Translations under genes and position numbers: made by a program
Shown: positions 34,461 through 41,246 of the stretch, one piece after another
Layout of the letters: each line of letters starts with the position of its first letter
Position numbering within the stretch: the first letter of the stretch is position 1
The notes under the pieces: model-generated
Database searches by the model: none
The model's input: the letters and a program-made list of their open reading frames with translations, nothing else
What the model was told of the DNA's origin: nothing
Source: UBA964 sp037444685
GTDB lineage: Bacteria; Pseudomonadota; Gammaproteobacteria; Steroidobacterales; Steroidobacteraceae
NCBI GenBank assembly: GCA_037444685.1
Contig: JBBILX010000003.1
Location: 327,754 to 391,753, forward strand
Length of the DNA stretch: 64,000 bases
Reading direction: 5' to 3'

Positions 34461-35512
34461 AACTCCGGCGCCGCGACACGGAGGTGTTCTCGCTGTCGTT
34501 CCTCGACGTGATCTCCTGCGGCTTCGGCGCGATCATCCTGCTGCTCGTGCTCTCGGAACTCGGTCAGCCGATCCAGCTCGAGAGATCGCGGCAGGACCTT
34601 TCCGGCCTGGTCAAGCGACTGCAGGAGGAACTCGCCGAGATCCGCGGCGAGACCGAGCAGTTGCAGCGCGAGATGCAGGGACGGATCGAGACACTGCAGC
34701 GCGAGCGGCTCAACCTCGCCCGCGTCAGCGCCGAGTTGTCGAGGATCCAGGGGCAGTTCGAGGCCTCACGGCAGGAGGCGGCCGTCAGCAACATCATCGA
34801 GAAGGAGTTGCTGTCGGCCTATCGGGAACTCGAGGCCCGCAACGCGGAGGCGAGCGCCATGGCGCGTGCGCGTCGGCGTCTGCCGACCGAGGCGGTTGGC
34901 GGCATTCCGGTCGACAGCGAGTACGTCATCTTCCTGATCGACACCTCGGGCAGCATGCAGGGCAATCACTGGGACACCGCCGTCGAGGTCATGCAGGAGA
35001 TCCTCAACATCTACCCGCGCCTGAAGGGCGTGCAGATCGTCGACGACAACGGCCGCGAGATGTTCGCGGGCAGCCGCGGCCGCTGGCTCGAGGACAGTCC
35101 CCGGCTGCGCCAGCAGATCGTCGACCGCATGCGCGATTGGCGCGCATTCAGCGACTCCAACCCCGCCGACGGGATCGAGATCGCGATCCGCAACTACTGG
35201 TCGGCGGATCGTCGCATCAGCATCTACGTGCTCGGCGACGAGTTCACGGGCGAGTCATTGCAGCGCGCGCTCGATGCGGTCGCGAAGGTGAATCCGCGCG
35301 ACGAGACGGGCCAGCGGCGCGTGCGCATCCATGCGATCGGCTTCCCGTACGGCGGCGGCATGACGCCGTTTACAAACATCCGGTTTTCGGCCCTAATGCG
35401 CGCCATGTGCGACCAGAACGACGGCACGTTCGTTGGTCTGACCAACGTGCAGGCCTGCACCGCGTACGTCGAGGTCTTCGGCCAGCGTCGCTGCGTGGGA
35501 CGCAACCGATGA
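34457..35512 (+). CDS. Second membrane-anchored vWA protein, paralogue of the preceding gene
   Basis: A 351-residue protein from GTG 34457. The N-terminus, EVFSLSFLDVISCGFGAIIL, is nearly the same as in the previous protein. It is followed by a coiled coil (about residues 45-140) and a vWA domain with DTSGS at about residue 160. The MIDAS Thr is not obvious (PADGIEIAI at the matching place), so metal binding may differ from the first paralogue. A heterodimer of the two vWA proteins inside the channel pentamer is a reasonable model. The lipoprotein gene overlaps its stop. Confidence 0.8.
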   Translation: MKLRRRDTEVFSLSFLDVISCGFGAIILLLVLSELGQPIQLERSRQDLSGLVKRLQEELAEIRGETEQLQREMQGRIETLQRERLNLARVSAELSRIQGQFEASRQEAAVSNIIEKELLSAYRELEARNAEASAMARARRRLPTEAVGGIPVDSEYVIFLIDTSGSMQGNHWDTAVEVMQEILNIYPRLKGVQIVDDNGREMFAGSRGRWLEDSPRLRQQIVDRMRDWRAFSDSNPADGIEIAIRNYWSADRRISIYVLGDEFTGESLQRALDAVAKVNPRDETGQRRVRIHAIGFPYGGGMTPFTNIRFSALMRAMCDQNDGTFVGLTNVQACTAYVEVFGQRRCVGRNR

Positions 35513-36234
35513 GCGCCTGGGCGGCCGGCCGCTCCGCATGGCCAGGCGCGCTCGCGTCCTGGGCCGTGCTCCTGCTCGCCGGTTGCGGCGGTGTAAAGAT
35601 CGCGCCCGTGCCGGCGATCCCGAGGGCGCTGGTCGTCGCCGCACCGGTCAAGGTCGGAATCGTGATCGGTGGCGAAATGCGCAACTACGCGCACAGCGAA
35701 ACGCGCGGCGGCGTCTCGTGGAACATCGCGCTCGGTCCGGGCCACGCCGAGCACATGCGCGCCCTGTACCGGGCGGGTTTTCGCGAGGTCGTAGAGTTTC
35801 CCGACCTCGAATCTGCGCGTGCCGCGTCGGGCTTGAGCGCGATCTTCGAGCCGCTTATCGACCAGTACTCGTTCGCGACGACGCGTGATACCGGCGGCGA
35901 GTATGTGGCCGTAACGATCCGTTACCGGATCAACCTGTTCGCTCCCGACGGCGCGCCGGTCGACTCATTCACGCTGACCGGCTATGGCAGCGGGCCGGGC
36001 GGCGGGCTCAGCAGCGGCGAGCCGCTCGCGATCGCGACGCGCAACGCGATGCGCGATGCGACGGCGAAGTTCCTGACGCAGTTCCCGGCGCAGCAGGTCG
36101 CGCAGCGACTCGCGCGCGGCGAAGCGCTGGTTGGCGCCACACCGGCAGCGGGCAGCGCTGCCACGCAATTCGTCGTCGAGGCCGTCCCGGTTCGCGAGCC
36201 GCGTCGGCCGCCGCCGCCCGTCGTCTCACGTTGA
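35509..36234 (+). CDS. Lipoprotein closing the kinase/vWA locus
   Basis: A 241-residue protein. The lipobox is LLAGC at about residue 26. The mature part has KVGIVIGGEMRNYAHSETRGG, then an alpha/beta pattern with VAVTIRYRINLFAPDGAPVDSFTLTGYG, and a Pro/Arg-rich C-terminus. This is the pattern of small outer-membrane lipoproteins that regulate envelope machines, but no family is recognised. It overlaps the vWA gene by ATGA and converges on the TPR/TonB gene with a nine-base overlap. Confidence 0.65.
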   Translation: MSAWAAGRSAWPGALASWAVLLLAGCGGVKIAPVPAIPRALVVAAPVKVGIVIGGEMRNYAHSETRGGVSWNIALGPGHAEHMRALYRAGFREVVEFPDLESARAASGLSAIFEPLIDQYSFATTRDTGGEYVAVTIRYRINLFAPDGAPVDSFTLTGYGSGPGGGLSSGEPLAIATRNAMRDATAKFLTQFPAQQVAQRLARGEALVGATPAAGSAATQFVVEAVPVREPRRPPPPVVSR

Positions 36235-37764
36235 TCCCGCGGACTGCGCGGCGGGTGCCGGATCCGCCGGCGCGGCGTTCGCGCGCTTGACGAGCACGCG
36301 CTCACGCAGCAGGACGCCGGTCGTCTCCACCGGCTCGCCGTTCGCGAGCCGGGGCGCGTAGCGTGCCTTGCGGACCGCGAAGGCGACAGCGCGCTCGGCT
36401 GCGGGTGGAGCGTCGGTCGCAACGGTCTCGACGCCGGAAACGCGTCCGTCGACCCCGACGGTGAAACGGACTTCGACGAACCGCTCCTCGAGGTCCTCGG
36501 GCCGGCTCGGCGAGGCGCGACTCACCGAGATACTGGGCGGACGGTAGGCGAGGCGACGCGGCGTCGTCAGCGGCGTCAGCGCGTCGGCGCCGGCCGCGGT
36601 GGCCTCGGTCCAGCCCTGACGATAGGCTTCATGGGCACGGCTGGTGGCGCCACCTATCAGATACCAGTCGCCAAGCTCGATCAGCGTCGCGGCGCGCGCC
36701 GCGGTGTCGGGCGGACGCTGCCGCGCCAGCGCGTCGAGCGCGAGGCGCAGAGCGCGCTCCCCGTCCGGGTTGAGCCGACCCTCGCTGCTTGGTGCCACCG
36801 GGGCGAGCGGATCGTTGCTCGCGGCTTCCGGATCCTCCGGCCCGTAGAGGAACTCCAGGTAGTAGGTGCGGGCCAGACCGCGCAGCGCGGCAACGGTGAG
36901 GACGCTGCCGCGACCGGCCTGGTTCTCGGCAAGCTGCAGCGCGCGCGCATGCAGGCCACGCGCGGTCGTGTAGCGGCCGACGCGTTCGTACCAGCGGGCG
37001 AGCCGGTCCAGAGGATCGAGCAGGCGCAGGTCGTTGCGTCCCCAGGCCGATTCGGCGACCCGGAACGCATACTGACTCTCCTTCTCGGCATCCTGCAGGC
37101 GATCCAGCGCCACGTACGCCTCGATCAGCGAGTCCAGGGTCTCGAGCTGCTCGACCGTGAACAGGCCGTCGAGATTGCGCATCAGGTCGACGGCGCGCTT
37201 GAGCGCCACCGCGCTCTCGGCGTACTGACGCGTCGCGAGATAGGTTTCACCGAGGCCCTGCAGCGGTCTGATCAGGGCCCGATCGGCCCCGGCGATCTGA
37301 CCGTCGACGATGCGGACGGCGCGCGCGAACGCGACCTCGGCTGCGGCATGGTCGCCGAGACGGTAGTGAACGGCGCCGAGGTTCGAGAGCGGATTGACGA
37401 GCTCGCGGCTGTCGGCGCCGTAGCGCTCCTCGGTCAGAGCGACCACGCGTTCGGCAGCAACCCGCGCGCCGGCGTAGTCGCGCGCGTCGAAAGCGGCGCG
37501 AAACTGACGGTAGGCAGCAAGCCGTTCGTCGGTCGGTGTCTCGGCGTCGACCGCGGTATCCGCCGGCGCCGTCCCGACAGTGCTGCTGGCGCTCGGCGTC
37601 GCGGCCGTTTCGGTCTGCTGAGGCCACGCCGGCGAAACTGGCACGAGGGACAGCACGACGACGAGGCCGCCAATCGCCCGGGTCAGCGGGCGAGTCGGGC
37701 GCGACCAAGCCTCAGGGCTTCTCGAAGAGGTAGTGTGACACCAGCCACTCGCGCCCGCCGCCAT
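36226..37764 (-). CDS. TPR protein with C-terminal TonB-like domain
   Basis: About 512 residues. The start is uncertain: ATG 37764 lies 53 bases inside the upstream methyltransferase gene and gives a long N-terminal extension before the signal helix (LTRAIGGLVVVLSLVPVSPAW). No ATG or GTG gives the whole signal after that gene ends. The middle is TPR repeats of the kinesin-light-chain type (NPLSNLGAVHYRLGDHAAAEVAFARAV and similar). The last 90 residues are a TonB_C-like domain (VEVRFTVGVDGRVSGVETV, AVRKARYAPRLANGEPVET). It is probably a periplasmic protein that makes envelope contacts. It converges on the kinase/vWA locus. Confidence 0.75.
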   Translation of the reverse strand: MAAGASGWCHTTSSRSPEAWSRPTRPLTRAIGGLVVVLSLVPVSPAWPQQTETAATPSASSTVGTAPADTAVDAETPTDERLAAYRQFRAAFDARDYAGARVAAERVVALTEERYGADSRELVNPLSNLGAVHYRLGDHAAAEVAFARAVRIVDGQIAGADRALIRPLQGLGETYLATRQYAESAVALKRAVDLMRNLDGLFTVEQLETLDSLIEAYVALDRLQDAEKESQYAFRVAESAWGRNDLRLLDPLDRLARWYERVGRYTTARGLHARALQLAENQAGRGSVLTVAALRGLARTYYLEFLYGPEDPEAASNDPLAPVAPSSEGRLNPDGERALRLALDALARQRPPDTAARAATLIELGDWYLIGGATSRAHEAYRQGWTEATAAGADALTPLTTPRRLAYRPPSISVSRASPSRPEDLEERFVEVRFTVGVDGRVSGVETVATDAPPAAERAVAFAVRKARYAPRLANGEPVETTGVLLRERVLVKRANAAPADPAPAAQSAGST

Positions 37765-38794
37765 AGCCCCAGAGCTCCGCACAGGACATGAAGAACACCC
37801 GCCAGTAGACCCACCAACGCAGGGACTGTTCCGCACCATAGGTCTCGGCAAGGATCGGCATCACTGCTTCGCGCCGCGCGTCCATGTTCTGCAGCCAGGC
37901 CTCGGCCGTCAGCTGGTAGTGCCTGCCGTCGACGTGCCAGTGGTCGATCAGGCGCACGTCCCGCTGGAAGTAGTGCAGCAGATCGTCGCTCGGCATGATG
38001 CCGCCGGTGAAGAAGTACTTCGCCATCCAGTCCGACTCGTCCCGAACCTCGAACGGATAGGCGAAGCGGGAGTGCGTGAAGATGTGCACGAACAGCGTCG
38101 CGCATGGCGCCATCCACGAGGCGATACGCGCGAGGAGCACCTCGTAGTTGCGCATGTGCTCGAACATCTCGACCGAGACGACACGGTCGAATGCGGTCCC
38201 GGGCGGGAACTCGAGCCGGTTGACGTCGCAGGTGACGATCTCGAGGTTCCGGAGCCCTCGCTCGGCGGCGCGCGCGTCGATGAACTGCTTCTGCGTGCGC
38301 GAGTTCGAGACGGCCGTGATGCGCGCGTTGGGCAAGCGCTCCGCCATCCAGAGCGACAGCGAACCCCAGCCGCAGCCAAGCTCGAGGATGCGCTCGCCGT
38401 CGGCGAGACGGGCGCGCTCGCAAGTCATCTGCAGCATCCTCGCCTCGGCCGCATCGAGATTCGCCGCGGCGTTCGCGATCTCGAATGAGTCGAAGTAGCA
38501 GCTCGAGTACTTGAGGTGACGCCCGAGGACCTGCAGGTAGAACGCGGTCGGCACCTCGTAGTGCTGCTCGTTGGCTTCGGCCGTGTGGATCGCGATCGGG
38601 CTCTCACGCAGCCGCCGCACGAGCGTCATCAAATGCGCCTGCTGCCGCTCGGGATCACCCTTGTCCTCCTCTGCGAGGCGCTGGGCGAGGAGTCCGCGTA
38701 TGCGGTGGCGGATCAGCCAGTCGGGGGCGAGGTCGCGCTCGAGCAGACGCATCGAGAACGAGGAAGCGGGCGTATCGGCGGCGATCGTGTTCAT
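37712..38794 (-). CDS. Cyclopropane-fatty-acid-synthase-like SAM methyltransferase
   Basis: A 360-residue protein from ATG 38794, overlapping the DUF2062 stop (ATGA). It carries the SAM motif ILELGCGWGSLSLWMAE, then SNSRTQKQFI, VVSVEMFEHMRNY and FTGGIMPSDDLL, all typical of the CFA/mycolic acid methyltransferase family. It is somewhat shorter than classical E. coli Cfa (382 residues), missing part of the N-terminal lipid-binding region, so it may modify a different unsaturated acyl chain. Neighbouring genes are small membrane proteins and suggest a membrane-lipid role. Confidence 0.85.
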   Translation of the reverse strand: MNTIAADTPASSFSMRLLERDLAPDWLIRHRIRGLLAQRLAEEDKGDPERQQAHLMTLVRRLRESPIAIHTAEANEQHYEVPTAFYLQVLGRHLKYSSCYFDSFEIANAAANLDAAEARMLQMTCERARLADGERILELGCGWGSLSLWMAERLPNARITAVSNSRTQKQFIDARAAERGLRNLEIVTCDVNRLEFPPGTAFDRVVSVEMFEHMRNYEVLLARIASWMAPCATLFVHIFTHSRFAYPFEVRDESDWMAKYFFTGGIMPSDDLLHYFQRDVRLIDHWHVDGRHYQLTAEAWLQNMDARREAVMPILAETYGAEQSLRWWVYWRVFFMSCAELWGYGGGREWLVSHYLFEKP

Positions 38795-39279
38795 CTCGAT
38801 TCGGAACGGTTCGTGTTGGCCACCTGCGCGGCTGCCCTGATCATCAGCGGCCGGAAGATCCGGTAGAGCGCCCAGATCAGCACGGGGCCGATCGCGATCC
38901 ATCCGATCGCCGCGTGAACGATGGCTTCCCACAGTACCACGATCGCACGCAGCGCGCCTTGCCCGAGGATCTCGAGCCCCGCGGCGACCGTGAGCGGCTG
39001 CGGAGGAGCGCCGGTCAGCCACTCGCCAACCCGGACGAACGGGACGATCAGCGCCAGCTGCAGTGGCGAGACCAGGTAGTTGACGAGCTGGATCGCCGGC
39101 AGGTTGAGCCGCAGCGTGAGCGCCAGCAGCGTGAGAAGCGGAGTCGACACACCGAGCACCGGGAAGATGCCGATCGCCGTGCCGAAGGCCAGCGACTGCG
39201 CCAGCTTGTCCGCAGTGATGCCCTGGCGCAGCAGCGACAGAATCGGCGCGACGACGCGCCGCTGCAGGAAGGCGCGCAT
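38791..39279 (-). CDS. DUF2062 membrane protein
   Basis: A 162-residue protein from ATG 39279. The family pattern is clear: MRAFLQRRVVAPILSLLRQG, then SLAFGTAIGIFPVLGVSTPLL, NLPAIQLVNYLVSPLQLALI. There are about three membrane helices. DUF2062 proteins often sit near lipid or glycosyl-transfer genes; here it overlaps the cyclopropane-synthase-like gene. Biochemical role unknown. Confidence 0.85.
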   Translation of the reverse strand: MRAFLQRRVVAPILSLLRQGITADKLAQSLAFGTAIGIFPVLGVSTPLLTLLALTLRLNLPAIQLVNYLVSPLQLALIVPFVRVGEWLTGAPPQPLTVAAGLEILGQGALRAIVVLWEAIVHAAIGWIAIGPVLIWALYRIFRPLMIRAAAQVANTNRSESR

Positions 39280-39290
39280 GCTCGAGGCCT

Positions 39291-39635
39291 TCAGGGATTG
39301 CGGGTGATCAGCAGATCCGCCGTCGGACGTCCGGGCGCAAGCCGCTGGATCTGCAGCAGCACATAGGCGGCCATCGCCATGTTTCCGAGCAGCATGATGG
39401 CGACGAACCAGCCGATGCGCGGTATCCAGCGCTGCTCCTTGTAGAAGACCCAGACGTAGAACGTCAGGAAACCATAGTAGGCATCGATCAGCGTGGCGAT
39501 GGTCCACCAGCGATCGGGTCCGTCGAGCAGGCCCCGCCACTCCCACACGGCCTGCTGCGAGCTGGCCCAGGAGGTATACGCGAGCAGCGTCACGAAGATG
39601 AAACCGAAGACGACGCGAAGGACGTTCCTGTTCAT
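39291..39635 (-). CDS. Small membrane protein, DUF1475-like
   Basis: A 114-residue protein with three membrane helices. TLIDAYYGFLTFYVWVFYKE followed by RIGWFVAIMLLGNMAMAAYVL matches my memory of the DUF1475 pattern, a family of unknown function found in bacteria and plants. It is eleven bases from the DUF2062 gene and probably co-transcribed with it and the methyltransferase. Confidence 0.65.
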   Translation of the reverse strand: MNRNVLRVVFGFIFVTLLAYTSWASSQQAVWEWRGLLDGPDRWWTIATLIDAYYGFLTFYVWVFYKEQRWIPRIGWFVAIMLLGNMAMAAYVLLQIQRLAPGRPTADLLITRNP

Positions 39636-39711
39636 GGCATGCCCATTCGGGATCCGGGGCGACGCAGATTCAGTGGGCGGGGCGCGGCCGGGCTCGCGCC
39701 CCTCCTGCGGG

Positions 39712-39912
39712 TCATTTCTTGGCGGCGATCTTTGCCTTCTTCTTTTTCTTCGGCGTCCTGGCGGCGGCCTCGGCGACCGTGGTACGGCGCAGGTCGGCCG
39801 CGTGGGCGCGAGCGTAGCTCTGGATGTCCTTGAACTTGCCGCTCGCGTCGCGCACCGCGTAGAGCTTCTTGCCGGCGCGGCTGCGCAGGACAGTTCGCTT
39901 CGATTTCGCCAT
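39712..39912 (-). CDS. Small Lys-rich basic protein
   Basis: A 66-residue protein. ATG 39912 is preceded by AGGAG on the minus strand at a normal distance; a longer ORF runs upstream to 40170, but only as antisense-like sequence over the VanZ gene. MAKSKRTVLRSRAGKKLYAVRD starts the protein, IQSYARAHAADLRR follows, and the end is a Lys/Ala tail (KKKKKAKIAAKK). The composition suggests nucleic-acid binding, but no domain is recognised. Confidence 0.65.
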   Translation of the reverse strand: MAKSKRTVLRSRAGKKLYAVRDASGKFKDIQSYARAHAADLRRTTVAEAAARTPKKKKKAKIAAKK

Positions 39913-39949
39913 GGATGAACTCCTGGGTGGAATGTCCGACTTGCGGACG

Positions 39950-41158
39950 CTACGCGCGGCGCAGGGGCTCGTCAATCGCGCGTGCCGCGTGCACGAGCAG
40001 CGAACCGTAGGCCACGAACAGCAGTGGCGTCGGGTCGGCGACGCGTCCCGCGAGGAAGCACTGGGCCAATTCGATGGCCACACCGGTCGCGAGCAGCAGC
40101 AGCGTGGCGCGTCGCAGGCCGAAGCGGCTGCCCGCGCCGACCCAGACCGCACCGATCCAGAGGAAACCATGAATCAGGAGGCCTGTCATGCCGGCCGCGT
40201 CCTGTCCCGCGAGCAGGCCAACGAAGGGTCGCCAGTCGACGGCATGGACCTGCCCGCTGAATTGCCATGGCGAAGTGCCCGCGACGAGCAGTGCGGCGAG
40301 GATCCAGATGAAAAGTGGTGTCTGCGCACTGCGGTGGCCGTGCCGTCTCAGCCAGGCGACCAGCGGCACCGCGATTGCAGCCGCGACGCACTGGTCGACA
40401 GTCAGCGCCTGACCGACGAACAGCAGCCGCAGTAGCAGCGAACAACCCAGGACGCCGATGAAGAGCAGCCAGAACGCCTCGCGCCGCACGAGCGTGCGCA
40501 GCACGGCAGATAGCACCAGCACGGACGCAAAGTAAGTCGCGAATCGCTCGATTGCGAAACTCGATGCAAGGGCGGCATCGATTGCACGTTCGACGAGTCG
40601 CCAGCGCAGGCGCGGGAAGAAAGGCGCGGCGTGCGCGGCCAGCCAGAGCACGAGCAGCAGCGCGAGCGCTGGACTGACATGGAGCCTGCGCAGTCTCGTT
40701 GCGAGGCCGCCGCCGCTGCGTAGCGGCTGGATTCCGGCGAGCGTCGCGCCCGCGGCGCCACTGGCGCAGTTGAGCGCAAAGTCCGCGAGGCTCGGCACGC
40801 GCACCGTCACCCACTGCTGCAGTGTTTCAACGGCGAGCGACAGCAGCGCGGCGCCGAGGCTGCCGAGCGCGGCGGCGCCCGGTGGTCTGATCCGCGCACG
40901 CAGCAGGCGCGTTGCAGTCCAGCCGATCGGCACGTATGCGAGCAGGTTGACGAGCAGGTCGCGGCGCGTCGGTGTGCGCCAGGAGAGCAGGTCTCGCATC
41001 AGGGGCTCGGCCGGGTCGGCCGGAGCGAACGTGAACGGATAGAGCGAAGCGCAGAGCACGAGCAGCGCATAGGTCGCCAGTGCCCAGCCGAGCAGGCGTG
41101 CATTGGCGAGTTCGTACGCATCGCCGACGGGCCGGCTTGGGCGTGTGACCGAGTTCAC
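39950..41158 (-). CDS. VanZ-like multi-pass membrane protein
   Basis: A 402-residue protein with about ten membrane helices. The N-terminal 130 residues match the VanZ domain: LVLCASLYPFTF, RRDLLVNLLAYVPIGW, VETLQQWVTVRVPSLADFALN. The rest is a second set of helices, with a VanZ-like end GVAIELAQCFLAGRVADPTPL, so it looks like a duplicated VanZ unit. VanZ-type proteins are linked to cell-envelope phenotypes, but the molecular role is not settled. It is divergent from the GGDEF-EAL gene (88-base gap). Confidence 0.8.
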   Translation of the reverse strand: MNSVTRPSRPVGDAYELANARLLGWALATYALLVLCASLYPFTFAPADPAEPLMRDLLSWRTPTRRDLLVNLLAYVPIGWTATRLLRARIRPPGAAALGSLGAALLSLAVETLQQWVTVRVPSLADFALNCASGAAGATLAGIQPLRSGGGLATRLRRLHVSPALALLLVLWLAAHAAPFFPRLRWRLVERAIDAALASSFAIERFATYFASVLVLSAVLRTLVRREAFWLLFIGVLGCSLLLRLLFVGQALTVDQCVAAAIAVPLVAWLRRHGHRSAQTPLFIWILAALLVAGTSPWQFSGQVHAVDWRPFVGLLAGQDAAGMTGLLIHGFLWIGAVWVGAGSRFGLRRATLLLLATGVAIELAQCFLAGRVADPTPLLFVAYGSLLVHAARAIDEPLRRA

Positions 41159-41246
41159 GTCGATGCAGAGTCGAGTGGCGCCGCTGCGAAGAAGGTGATG
41201 AATTCCACTTAACGCCCGGCCAGTCTAACGTCAAATTCCCGAGGCC

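Noticed and set aside
31163..35512. Zorya-type anti-phage defence system
   Set aside because: The channel subunit fits, but there is no ZorC or ZorD helicase and no ZorB-like OmpA-type protein; vWA, kinase and FHA genes do not belong to Zorya.
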